Shown one piece after another: positions 18,094 through 26,982 of a stretch of 64,000 nucleotides of DNA (position 1 is its first letter; every line of letters begins with the position of its first letter). This DNA is from Bacteroidales bacterium H5. GTDB lineage: Bacteria > Bacteroidota > Bacteroidia > Bacteroidales > Muribaculaceae. The notes below the pieces were generated by a model. The model was not told the DNA's origin and made no database searches. It saw only the letters and a program-made list of their open reading frames with translations. The position numbers were made by a program, and so were the translations under genes. The DNA is taken from the NCBI GenBank assembly GCA_001701225.1, contig DAAQ01000021.1, forward strand, positions 119,237-183,236. The letters are read 5' to 3'.

Positions 18094-20388
18094 ATGCCAC
18101 AACCAATCACACACCAGATAGAGCAGATTCTTGACCGTCGACTCGGCCGGGGGCTCTATGAGGGGCGCGGCCACATTGATATTGTGCGCACCCGTAAAAA
18201 TGACCTTCAGTCTGTACTTGAAACACTGAAAAATTACAGTGCGCTCAGGGAAAACATACTCTTCCAGATTGACAACAAGCAGGGAGAATATTTTGCCATG
18301 AGTATGGAGAATCCCGAATTTCCTGATGCAATCAGGGCAGCTTCGGCCGACGAGAGTATCACGGAAATAAAGAAGGCGTTGGATGAGCTTGAGCTTCTCG
18401 ATCACAGATTCGGGCGTGACACCATCAACATAAGTGTCATCGGACGTGCCCGTCAGGGCAAGAGCCGTCTGTTGCAGTCTATCAGCGGTCTTGCAGATGA
18501 GGTTATTCCGGCTTCAAACGGTGGCGACTGCACCGGAGCCAAGTCTGTAATCTGCAATCAGCCCGGTCTGTCAAAGGCTCGCGCCGATGTTATTTTCTAT
18601 ACGGAATTTGAACTCATCGAGCAGGTGCGCCGTTATCTCACGGAACTCAATATACCGTCCAATATCGGTTCTGTCTTTCAGATTCCCTCGCTGAACACAT
18701 ATATTGAGGAGTTCAAAAACAACATGTCGAGCAAGACAGGCCGCGAGCAATCGCTCTTCGGCCATCTGCGCAAATATATAGAGCATTTTGACGAATATGC
18801 CAACTTGTTAGGAAAGGAAATCAAGGTCGACGAGGAGCATATACGCGATTATGTCGCACAATATGACTCTAATATGCGTCCGACGTATAAGTTCCTCGCA
18901 GTGAAGGAGGTGAGAATCTACACCGAGTTCAATTATGCCGATGCCGGGAAGATTGTGCTTGTAGATACCATTGGACTGGGTGACACGTCGCTGGGCATAC
19001 GTGAGAAGATGCTTGCCACGCTTCGCAACGACAGCGACGCCGCCATACTGGTGCGTCTTCCGTCGGCCAATGGCGACAGTATCCGTGTGGAGGATGATGA
19101 ACTCTATGACTTCATCTGTGACGCCATGGGGATGGAAATGCTGGGCAAGTGGCTCTTCTTTGCGCTAAACATAGGTGACGGCCTGAAGAATTTCAACTCC
19201 GGCGAGGCTATGGAGAAGGCCCTGAAAGACAGGCAGCTAAATTTTGCCGATATAAAGAAAGTGGACTGCTCACATTCGGGCGACGTGCAGGAGAAGCTGC
19301 TCCTTCCTATTCTTCAATACCTTGTAGACAACCTTGCCATTGTTGACGAAGGTTTGCTCGCAGATGCGAACAAGGTGCTCGAGTCGGCTTACATGAAATA
19401 CTATGAGTTATGTTCGAAAGTTGCCACCGTATTGAACGGAGGTCTGAAAGCCGCACTGAATTCCGGCGGCCTCTTTGATGAGCTGTTCGAGGACCGACTC
19501 AAGCTGAAGAGCGAGCTGAATTCCCTGAATCAGAAATACAAGGATTCAGCCCGCGACAGCGAGGAAATCCGCACAGAGGTGTTGCGTATCGTACGCTCAT
19601 TGGGGCGTAAATGTCCAACCGTCGATGAGATTAAGACAAAACTCTCTGAGGGTGGCCCGGAGTCGCATGTCGACACAGCATACAATTTCTATGCGGATAA
19701 TTTGCGTGCCGAGATGAGGGATGCGCTTGACAATGTGAACAGCACGGTCATCACAAGATTGCAGGATGGTGTCAAGGCAGAGATTGTTGATGCCCTACGC
19801 AAAGACGATGGCGGCAGGCTTGGCCGCATAATGCTTATGGGGGAGATTCCAGATTCTCCGACCGAATGGCTTGCCGCCCTGATTGACCAGAAGACAGAGG
19901 ATTTTCCGCTGGTCCACGAGGCTTTCAAAGACATTCTCGAGTATCGACTCAACATCGAGGGGCTGCTTGAATATAAAGCCAATCTTGCGTTGGAGCATCT
20001 TGATCAGGAATCTCCAAAATTCACACGACTCCCTGCCGCAGTATTCGGACTCCCGACTCAGGAGAAAGCTGAAATCGTATTGCAGACCCTGATGTCGGCT
20101 ATCCCGGATGTGGCTCAGGAGCTGATGGACGGTATCAAGGAGCTGCTCCGTATCCCTGTAAACTCGTTCAACGCCCGTATCCGTAAGCTGCGCGAGCGCA
20201 TCATCTTCAAAAAAGACGGTTATCGCGAGCTGAAGAATTTCTATCGCGAATATGCCCCGGTAATCTGGAGCGAGGAGTTCGGTAACATCTCGAAAAAACA
20301 GGTTGCGCTCAAGGGCTGGAACGAGCAGCTTGAGACGCTCGGAGTCTACAACCGCAAAAATCTCTTTGTCATCTCCTTAGAAAACTGA
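18094..20388 (+). CDS. Dynamin-like large GTPase
   Basis: This 764-residue protein has a G1/P-loop GRARQGKS at 117-124 (in VIGRARQGKSRLLQSI), a G3-like DTIGLGD near residue 290, and long helical segments before and after the G domain. This resembles bacterial dynamin-like proteins, which bind membranes and change shape on GTP hydrolysis. No membrane helix is obvious. The G4 motif is unclear (FALNIGDG may serve). It is followed after only 4 bp by the first small GTPase, so the GTPases are surely co-expressed. Confidence 0.75.
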   Translation: MPQPITHQIEQILDRRLGRGLYEGRGHIDIVRTRKNDLQSVLETLKNYSALRENILFQIDNKQGEYFAMSMENPEFPDAIRAASADESITEIKKALDELELLDHRFGRDTINISVIGRARQGKSRLLQSISGLADEVIPASNGGDCTGAKSVICNQPGLSKARADVIFYTEFELIEQVRRYLTELNIPSNIGSVFQIPSLNTYIEEFKNNMSSKTGREQSLFGHLRKYIEHFDEYANLLGKEIKVDEEHIRDYVAQYDSNMRPTYKFLAVKEVRIYTEFNYADAGKIVLVDTIGLGDTSLGIREKMLATLRNDSDAAILVRLPSANGDSIRVEDDELYDFICDAMGMEMLGKWLFFALNIGDGLKNFNSGEAMEKALKDRQLNFADIKKVDCSHSGDVQEKLLLPILQYLVDNLAIVDEGLLADANKVLESAYMKYYELCSKVATVLNGGLKAALNSGGLFDELFEDRLKLKSELNSLNQKYKDSARDSEEIRTEVLRIVRSLGRKCPTVDEIKTKLSEGGPESHVDTAYNFYADNLRAEMRDALDNVNSTVITRLQDGVKAEIVDALRKDDGGRLGRIMLMGEIPDSPTEWLAALIDQKTEDFPLVHEAFKDILEYRLNIEGLLEYKANLALEHLDQESPKFTRLPAAVFGLPTQEKAEIVLQTLMSAIPDVAQELMDGIKELLRIPVNSFNARIRKLRERIIFKKDGYRELKNFYREYAPVIWSEEFGNISKKQVALKGWNEQLETLGVYNRKNLFVISLEN

Positions 20389-20392
20389 CCGA

Positions 20393-21427
20393 ATGGGAAT
20401 CACAGACTATTTTAAAAAGAAGGCTACACCCGTCATGGACATGAAGGTCTGCATGATGGGACCACGCGCTGTCGGCAAGACTACTATCCTGACAGCGATA
20501 TTCAACGACACGCAGGAAAGCATCGGCTCGACAACGAGAATGCATCTCACGGCCGAACCCGCAACCTCGGCCGAGCTCACCGACCGCAAGCGCTATCTCG
20601 ACGCGATATTCACAAACCGCAAGAGTATAGCCGACAGGCCGGAAGCCGGTCTTGCGGCATCGAGTACCGTGACGACTTTCGATTTTCATTTCGGCCTTAA
20701 GGGCAAGGATCCGCGCATCAATCTTGAGATAAAGGATTTTCCCGGCGAATATGTCATCAAGGAACCGGATACGGTGATACGGTTCATCCGGGAATCGACC
20801 GGCATATTTATCGCCATTGACACCCCTCATCTTATGGAGGAAGATGGCAAGTTCAACGAGATAAAGAACAAACCTGCGGCCATCACCGATTTCTTCAAGA
20901 CCGTTCTCCCAAAACTGGAGGGGGAGAGGCTGGTACTTCTTGTACCGTTGAAATGCGAGCGATATTTCAACGAGAACCGTATGGACGAGGTTGCCGCCAG
21001 AGTGAAGGAGGTCTATGGCGAACTGATAGACCTGCTGCGCAAGAGTCAGAAAGTGGCCTGTGCCATCACTCCCATACTCACCCTCGGTGATGTTGAGTTT
21101 GACACAATGGAGCGCGATGGCGCCGGAGAGGTCGCGATAAACGAATTCGGCACACCAAAACAGGTGAATTACCGATTTGTCAGTGAGAAGGCCAGATACA
21201 ACCCTGCCTTCTGTGTGCAACCGCTTTATTATCTCCTCTCGTTCCTGGCAGCCCAGTATAAGCGCAACCGCTCTAATCTTGACCTGTTGAGCCGTCTCAT
21301 CGGATCGATATTTGATACGGACGAGGAGTTGCTCGACGAAATCCTTGCGATGGAAAAGAATCGCCGTACCGGTCTCCCGGGGTACGAGGTCGTATGTGGT
21401 TCGGATCTATTCTCTTACAGTAAATAA
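20393..21427 (+). CDS. Small P-loop GTPase A (double-GTPase-like)
   Basis: Seen motifs are G1 GPRAVGKTT at 23-31, G3 DFPG at 115-118 and a degenerate G4-like VPLKCER at 184-190. The AIDTPHLMEED stretch at 141-151 follows G3. The 344-residue protein is clearly paralogous to the next gene, which has the same motif order and spacing. From memory this resembles the DO-GTPase (double-GTPase) families predicted to act in prokaryotic conflict systems, but I cannot confirm that here. It starts 4 bp after the dynamin-like gene. Confidence 0.72.
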   Translation: MGITDYFKKKATPVMDMKVCMMGPRAVGKTTILTAIFNDTQESIGSTTRMHLTAEPATSAELTDRKRYLDAIFTNRKSIADRPEAGLAASSTVTTFDFHFGLKGKDPRINLEIKDFPGEYVIKEPDTVIRFIRESTGIFIAIDTPHLMEEDGKFNEIKNKPAAITDFFKTVLPKLEGERLVLLVPLKCERYFNENRMDEVAARVKEVYGELIDLLRKSQKVACAITPILTLGDVEFDTMERDGAGEVAINEFGTPKQVNYRFVSEKARYNPAFCVQPLYYLLSFLAAQYKRNRSNLDLLSRLIGSIFDTDEELLDEILAMEKNRRTGLPGYEVVCGSDLFSYSK

Positions 21428-21436
21428 TTAAGAAAA

Positions 21437-22621
21437 ATGGCTTCAGAAGAGATTACACGTACTAAAATCATCATGCTGGGTGGTCGCCGTTCCGGCAAGT
21501 CCACCATTTTGGCTACACTGATACATGCCCTCAACAATGAGAGCGCCCATCTGTGCGCATTCAACGACAACACTCCCTATGGAGCGAGCTCGGGAATGCA
21601 GGTTCCTCTTGTCGACAAGAGGCGTGAGATTGAGAACTATATGCGCAACCGAACCAAGTTCGGCAACAACAGCCAGTTCATAGTCGACATGTCACCCAAT
21701 GTCGGCGAGGGGGACTATAACATCGTGGCCTCTGTCAAAGGGGCATCGAGAATAGGGTTCGATTTTGTCGATGTTCCGGGTGAATGGATGCAGGAGAATC
21801 ATGAGAAGCATCCGACCCTCCAGAAACATGTCGAGGAGAGCGATGTATTTGTCATCGCTATCGACACACCATACCTGATGCACGAGGACAACCCGAATGT
21901 GAACTCTGTGTGGAATCGTATTGACGAGATTACAAACCTGATGAGCCACATGAAGATTGAGAACAGTGCCAACCGCAAGCTGGTGCTTTTCGTGCCAGTG
22001 AAATGTGAGAAATGGGTCAACGAAGGGAAAATCGATCAGGTTACGGAAAGGGTAAAGCAGGCATATCGCACCATGATAAATACATGGGTCGACAATGATG
22101 GCGTGGAGATGTGGGTGATGCCCATCGTGACAGCCGGAGGCATAGAGCATGTCCGCCTGCTGGATGCCTACCGTTTCTATCGCACCGAAAAAGACAAGGT
22201 CGGCGAGATATGCTCGCAGGATCCCCTCACCGGCATTCTTATGCTCAAGGATGGCAAGACGCTTTTCGACAGTATGGTCGATTCAATCGAACCTGACCCA
22301 GACAAGAGTTATTGCATCAGCTATACCCAGATTCCGCTGTCTTGGTATAAGACCAGCGGCGAAGGGAAATTCAAGCCTTATCTCTGCGAGCAGGTTGCAT
22401 ATCACATCCTTCGCTTCCTCGTCAAGAAAGAGGAGGATCTTTCCTCTATGAAATATAAGGCCTACAAGAATGATCCCTGGTGGATACGCATATTTAACCG
22501 TGCGGGCCGACGCTTCGGGCAATATCTCCCCGTCTATAAGGAATTGATAAATAAGATTCCTATAAAACTTGGTGGAGACGGATTTGCGAAGATTGACTCG
22601 CATGTTCAGGAAACCGACTGA
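21437..22621 (+). CDS. Small P-loop GTPase B, paralogue of GTPase A
   Basis: G1 is GGRRSGKST at 15-23, G3 DVPG at 112-115, followed by AIDTPYLMHED and the G4-like VPVKCEKW at 186-193. GTPase A has AIDTPHLMEED and VPLKCER at the same places, so the two arose by duplication. The 394-residue protein has a longer C-terminal part with aromatic residues and no membrane segment. Two different GTPases side by side suggest a heterodimer, perhaps controlling the dynamin-like protein. The gap to GTPase A is 9 bp. Confidence 0.72.
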   Translation: MASEEITRTKIIMLGGRRSGKSTILATLIHALNNESAHLCAFNDNTPYGASSGMQVPLVDKRREIENYMRNRTKFGNNSQFIVDMSPNVGEGDYNIVASVKGASRIGFDFVDVPGEWMQENHEKHPTLQKHVEESDVFVIAIDTPYLMHEDNPNVNSVWNRIDEITNLMSHMKIENSANRKLVLFVPVKCEKWVNEGKIDQVTERVKQAYRTMINTWVDNDGVEMWVMPIVTAGGIEHVRLLDAYRFYRTEKDKVGEICSQDPLTGILMLKDGKTLFDSMVDSIEPDPDKSYCISYTQIPLSWYKTSGEGKFKPYLCEQVAYHILRFLVKKEEDLSSMKYKAYKNDPWWIRIFNRAGRRFGQYLPVYKELINKIPIKLGGDGFAKIDSHVQETD

Positions 22622-22680
22622 ACTACCGGTTGAATCAGTACGTTTTACTGTAAGGAAATAATCTCTCTAACTCACAACAA

Positions 22681-23718
22681 ATGATAAGATTTTATTGTCA
22701 ATATTCATTCGGAGGGTTCCGTACTTTCCGTATCTACGGCGAGGAGAATGAAGCTCTCGCCAATCAGGAAGTCGATAAGGATAACCTTCTGGATTTTCCA
22801 CCGCAATGCAACCTCTATTTTAACTATGGAGGCGCTAAACTGTTGTTCCGCACACTCCCTGACGGCTCGTCGGTAATAGCTCTGCGTGATATTCCGGGTG
22901 TCGAGAAAGATACCGACGGACGTCCTATAAATTGCGCGTTGCAGATAGTGGGAGATGAAGAAGATTTGCCGGTGATGCGTAATATCGTGCTGGCGATAGT
23001 GAACGATGTCGATAAATTCCAGACCGATTTTACCGAAGGCTTCTCGTTCCGCAACGGTTTGCACTATGATGGCAGGATACTTGCCGATTTCGCCAAGAGT
23101 TTTGAGGGTATCACCTTGGGGGCTCCCGGGACGGATCTGGCAGATTTCTCGTTGCGCAACGGGCCGGTATATCTGTTCGTGCCCACAAGTCCACTGTTCC
23201 AGACCGATGGCAAACTTGCGGCCAAAGTCATCTCCGAACTACAGCTTGGTTCGACCAGAGAGGACACACACAATATCCTTAAGAATACGATTGCGAATTC
23301 CTCCCTGTCAAATTTGGCAGGGAAGGTCGTAGCCGTGTCTGAAGAGATCAGTGTGTCGGAGGAGACAGAGACACCCGATGAAAAGAAGGAAGAGGAAACG
23401 GGTGAGGAAAAAGAAGGAGAGGCGGATAAGACGGAAGAAGAAACGGTTGAAGAGAAGGTGACTTTAGAGGAGTCTGAGACCGCCACGACTGATGCCGACG
23501 ACAATAACGCCGACAAGCTACGCATTATAGATTTGGAGCGGGAGCTTGAGACCGCACGCGATGCCAAGGATAAGGCAGAGCATGAAAAAAAGGATCTGGA
23601 GCAGAAAGTAGACGAACAGAAAGAAGCCATGCGGCGCACCAAGCGAATCATGACGGGGCTTGCCGTCGGAGCTGTGGCTGTGACGGCTGCATTCATCATC
23701 TCGCTGTTCGTCAAATAA
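22681..23718 (+). CDS. Tail-anchored coiled-coil protein, GTPase-associated
   Basis: The 345-residue protein has a globular N-terminal half opening with IRFYCQYSFGGFRTFRIYG. An acidic, Glu/Lys-rich low-complexity stretch follows at about 225-275, then a coiled coil (about 282-318) and a single hydrophobic helix at the very C terminus (about 322-343, ending LFVK). It should sit on the inner membrane with the bulk in the cytoplasm. The N-terminal part may be the GTPase-associated protein 1 (GAP1) domain, but this is from memory and unverified. It may dock the neighbouring GTPases to the membrane. Confidence 0.62.
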   Translation: MIRFYCQYSFGGFRTFRIYGEENEALANQEVDKDNLLDFPPQCNLYFNYGGAKLLFRTLPDGSSVIALRDIPGVEKDTDGRPINCALQIVGDEEDLPVMRNIVLAIVNDVDKFQTDFTEGFSFRNGLHYDGRILADFAKSFEGITLGAPGTDLADFSLRNGPVYLFVPTSPLFQTDGKLAAKVISELQLGSTREDTHNILKNTIANSSLSNLAGKVVAVSEEISVSEETETPDEKKEEETGEEKEGEADKTEEETVEEKVTLEESETATTDADDNNADKLRIIDLERELETARDAKDKAEHEKKDLEQKVDEQKEAMRRTKRIMTGLAVGAVAVTAAFIISLFVK

Positions 23719-23742
23719 AAAAGATAATCAAAACCAATCAAT

Positions 23743-24636
23743 ATGCCACAAAGACTGATTAACCTGCAGTCTACCTCATATGAGCATCCGTTTGACAAGG
23801 CTGCTCTCGAGACGCTGCGGAAACTTCCTCTGTTCGAGAAGGTGATGAATTTCACCCTGAACTGGACCAATATTAAATTCCGTGTGATTGAGCTGTGCGG
23901 CAGCAACTTTCATGTCACCAAAGACTCGTGTCCCGAACTCTATGGCCTCGTGCACAGTGTGGCTGACACACTTGATGTAGACCGTATGCCATTGGTTTAC
24001 ACGCAGTGGTGCTATGGCATAAACGCATATACGACCGGCTTTAAGGACAACACATTGCTGGTAATCTACACAGGCGCTGTAGACCTGCTTAAGGACCCCG
24101 AGCTCACATATATCGTTGGGCATGAGATGGGGCATATCAAGAGCGGACATGTGCTCTATCATGTCATGGCCGCGATGATAGGACAAATCCTACAGTCTAT
24201 GGGTATCGTCGGTTCGCTGGGCATGCCTCTCCAGCTTGCATTGGGCTACTGGAACCGTATGTCTGAATTCACCGCTGACCGTGCAGGTCTGCTTGCATGT
24301 CAGGATCTTGATGCTGCTCTATCTGCTATCATGAAGATGGCGGGTATTCCAAAACGGTATTTCAATACAGCCGATCCTCATATATTCGCACAGCAGGCGC
24401 AGGAATTCCTGACACGCTATGGCGATACAGCCAATACCATAATACGTAACATATCCATACTTGACGACACGCATCCCTGGCTGGTGCTCCGGGCGTCCGA
24501 ACTCATCAAATGGGTTGAGGATGGTGGTTATCAAGCTATTCTCGATGGATGTGACGGTGTGATCTGCCCCCGATGCAAGTCGTCGGTTGAGAAAGGTTCG
24601 GTCAAGTGCCCGGTCTGCGGATGTAGCCTGAGTTGA
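23743..24636 (+). CDS. M48 family zinc metallopeptidase with C-terminal zinc ribbon
   Basis: The catalytic HEMGH motif is at 127-131 and the third zinc ligand with its partner Asp is in EFTADRAG (E175, D179), the M48 arrangement. The C terminus carries two CxxC pairs (C275/C278 and C289/C292) forming a zinc ribbon. Unlike HtpX and Ste24 there are no flanking membrane helices except a weak hydrophobic run at about 145-165, so it is probably cytoplasmic or membrane-peripheral. In this operon it could cleave the precursor-like protein encoded 0.7 kb downstream, or an effector. The FGE-like gene starts one base after its stop. Confidence 0.82.
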   Translation: MPQRLINLQSTSYEHPFDKAALETLRKLPLFEKVMNFTLNWTNIKFRVIELCGSNFHVTKDSCPELYGLVHSVADTLDVDRMPLVYTQWCYGINAYTTGFKDNTLLVIYTGAVDLLKDPELTYIVGHEMGHIKSGHVLYHVMAAMIGQILQSMGIVGSLGMPLQLALGYWNRMSEFTADRAGLLACQDLDAALSAIMKMAGIPKRYFNTADPHIFAQQAQEFLTRYGDTANTIIRNISILDDTHPWLVLRASELIKWVEDGGYQAILDGCDGVICPRCKSSVEKGSVKCPVCGCSLS

Positions 24637-24637
24637 A

Positions 24638-25354
24638 ATGAACCACGATATTGAACGGCTCAAAGCATCCATGATGTATGTGAAGGGTGGCTCTTATGTC
24701 ATGGGTGATACCCATCGTCTGTACCGTCCCATACTCGGTTCAGGTATCGGAACTGCATCAATGATTTTAGATGATTTCCATATTGCCTCGTGCCCTGTCA
24801 CGAACGCACAATGGGATGCTGTGACCGGTGACAAAAGCAGCGGAGAACCGAGATTGCCAAAAACCAATGTGACATGGCATGAGGTCATCTCTTTTATCCT
24901 GAAACTGAATGAGATGACAAACTGGAATTTCAGACTTCCTACAGAATGTGAATGGGAGTATGCCGCCCGAGGCGGAGACCTGAGTCATGACACGTTGTAT
25001 TCGGGCTCTACCATCCTTGATTCGGTCGGATGGTATCGTGCCAATTCTCATGGTGCCATCAGACCTGTAGGTATGCTGCAAAGCAACGAGCTCGGTTTGT
25101 ATGACATGAGCGGAAACGTGAAGGAGTGGTGCGCTGACATCTATGGCTCACAGTATGAGAAAGGGCCGCGTACAGGTCTTTTCTCTTCCGAACGTATGCC
25201 TGTCAAGAATCCTCGAGGTGCACTCTCTGGAAACAAGAGGTCAATCAGGGGAGGATCCTATCGTTGTGATGAAAAGGCTTGCTGGGTTTTCTTCCGTGAC
25301 AAGATGTCGTCTGACTCTCGGGCCGGGGATGTTGGCTTTCGTCTGGCATACTGA
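24638..25354 (+). CDS. Formylglycine-generating enzyme (SUMF1/FGE-sulfatase domain) protein
   Basis: Seen signatures are FRLPTECEWEYAARGG, WYRANS, GLYDMSGNVKEW, a terminal IRGGSYRCDEKACW and DVGFRL, covering the full 238-residue FGE-sulfatase fold. Cys210 and Cys215 have the spacing (i, i+5) of the two active-site cysteines of aerobic FGE (human C336/C341). Many SUMF1-like proteins lack the first of these. No CxPxR sulfatase motif occurs in the operon, so the substrate is unknown, and the fold is also used for ligand binding. It starts 1 bp after the M48 gene. Confidence 0.8.
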   Translation: MNHDIERLKASMMYVKGGSYVMGDTHRLYRPILGSGIGTASMILDDFHIASCPVTNAQWDAVTGDKSSGEPRLPKTNVTWHEVISFILKLNEMTNWNFRLPTECEWEYAARGGDLSHDTLYSGSTILDSVGWYRANSHGAIRPVGMLQSNELGLYDMSGNVKEWCADIYGSQYEKGPRTGLFSSERMPVKNPRGALSGNKRSIRGGSYRCDEKACWVFFRDKMSSDSRAGDVGFRLAY

Positions 25355-25373
25355 AAATAAAAAACATTTATTC

Positions 25374-25772
25374 ATGAACAGTATAGATTTGAGACTTTCG
25401 TATGAGGAGAAGGCTCATACGTGGGGGTTCCGCAATGAGGTTTTGAATATCCTGGTTGCCGATTTCCTTCAGGGCGCATCTATTGTGGCCCATAAGATTA
25501 GCCCGATCCTGCCGATGCTCCCGGGTGGAATACATATTTCCCGACAGTTGCGCGAGGCTTTTTTTGAGGCAGGAGCTGAGATTGCCGAGGCAAAGGAGAA
25601 GATGACAGATGAAAATCTGAAAACCACGGTTGCCGATATTCTCGAAAGATTTGCGGTATCAGTCAGAGAGGCTATTGCTGAAAACGGATTTGTGGCAAGC
25701 ACCGGCGACTGTCGCGGTGCATGCAAGTACAATACGGGCGATAGGTCTGAGTATCGTAATTACGGGTGGTGA
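25374..25772 (+). CDS. Candidate RiPP precursor with Cys/Tyr/Trp-rich C-terminal core
   Basis: The ATG at 25374 gives 132 residues. About 105 helical residues (leader-like, with KISPILPMLPGG at 41-52) end in ENGFVAST. A hydrophilic, Gly-rich tail of about 22 residues follows: GDCRGACKYN (111-120) then TGDRSEYRNYGW (121-132). The tail holds two Cys four residues apart (C113, C117), two Tyr and a terminal Trp, targets typical of radical SAM cross-linking. The rSAM/SPASM gene starts 4 bp later, the usual place for a maturase. CRGACKYN could be read as two CXXX units, as in CXXX-repeat peptides. It may instead be a non-RiPP substrate or partner. Confidence 0.6.
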   Translation: MNSIDLRLSYEEKAHTWGFRNEVLNILVADFLQGASIVAHKISPILPMLPGGIHISRQLREAFFEAGAEIAEAKEKMTDENLKTTVADILERFAVSVREAIAENGFVASTGDCRGACKYNTGDRSEYRNYGW

Positions 25773-25776
25773 ATCT

Positions 25777-26982
25777 ATGTCACCATCCCGTGTGCATAAT
25801 TTCGTCCCGGTGAATCCGCATTCGCCGGGACGATTGTCACTATATGTCGTCGAGGTTACGCAGCAGTGTAATTTCAGATGCAGATATTGCTGTTTCTCAG
25901 GTGAGTATAACGAGCGCCGTGTCCATAATCAGGCCGTTATGGACGATGCGACAGCCGATGCCACAGTGCGTTTTATCCTTACCACAAATTGTCCCGACAG
26001 GGATGTCCGTGTGACATTTTATGGCGGTGAGGCGTTGCTGGCCCTCGGAGTGGTCAAGTCTATGGTTGCGAGACTCTATGAGGCATTGAAGGATAGGGTG
26101 GAGTTTGCCATATCTACTAATGGATTGCTCCTTGAACGGGATGTCGTTGACTGGATTTGCTCTTATCCGAGATTCAATGTATATGTGAGCATTGATTCGT
26201 ACAGGGAGTTGCACGACAGCAACCGAATTACCGTAGCCGGTTCAAAGACATTCGACCGTATCATAGCCAATCTTGAGCGGTTCAGCCGAACCCATCACGA
26301 GAGGTATATGCAATGTGTTTTCTTCCTTGTTACCCTTGCATCCTGGCAGGAACTCCCGGAAGCCTCGCGACGATGGAATGAGTCTGAGGTCCTGAGACAT
26401 CGCCCTCCCATGCACCTTTCTTTTGTCATGCCACGCAATGTCGACGACGTTAAGGCTATGAGCGGATCCATAGGGCAAAGAAAGATGGTTCTTGATATTG
26501 CACTCTCCCAATATGAGGCCGGCCTTGACAATCTGCTGACATCTAAATTCAAGGAGTGGACTGATATAGTGAGACGTGACAGTCAGGCCGCAGTCACGGA
26601 CGATACGATGACCGTAACAACATGTGTCGAGGATTTCTACAGGACTTTCGTATCCTCTGAAGGGGATATCTATATCTGTGAACGGTTTGCGAAACATTTT
26701 ACCATCGGTTCAGTCTATGACGGAATAATTCCTGATGCTCCCGAAAAGATTGAAAAATCGTTCATAGAGTTCAGGAATAACAGATGCCGCCAGTGTGAGG
26801 TGGCAGAGATTTGTTCGAAATGTATGACTGTGCTTAACTATGATGGTGACTCTGATATGCTTGATGCTATCTGCGAACTGGAGAGGAAAACCATCAGTCT
26901 GATTGCGGAGTATGCCTGGAAAAGGAGGCAGGCTGACAGGAGACGGCAACTGGCACAATTAAATCGGGAACAAAGGCTATAG
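25777..26982 (+). CDS. Radical SAM/SPASM peptide maturase
   Basis: From the ATG at 25777 it has 401 residues; the frame is open further upstream but inside the preceding gene. The radical SAM cluster motif CxxxCxxC is C31, C35 and C38 (CNFRCRYC), followed by SGEYNERRVH, as in Cys-rich and CXXX peptide maturases. TFYGGEALL follows. The C-terminal cysteines (CERF, CRQC, ICSKC and a last Cys near 365) form a SPASM domain for auxiliary clusters. The neighbour 4 bp upstream is a plausible substrate. It ends the operon and overlaps the convergent prfH by 6 bp. Confidence 0.85.
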   Translation: MSPSRVHNFVPVNPHSPGRLSLYVVEVTQQCNFRCRYCCFSGEYNERRVHNQAVMDDATADATVRFILTTNCPDRDVRVTFYGGEALLALGVVKSMVARLYEALKDRVEFAISTNGLLLERDVVDWICSYPRFNVYVSIDSYRELHDSNRITVAGSKTFDRIIANLERFSRTHHERYMQCVFFLVTLASWQELPEASRRWNESEVLRHRPPMHLSFVMPRNVDDVKAMSGSIGQRKMVLDIALSQYEAGLDNLLTSKFKEWTDIVRRDSQAAVTDDTMTVTTCVEDFYRTFVSSEGDIYICERFAKHFTIGSVYDGIIPDAPEKIEKSFIEFRNNRCRQCEVAEICSKCMTVLNYDGDSDMLDAICELERKTISLIAEYAWKRRQADRRRQLAQLNREQRL

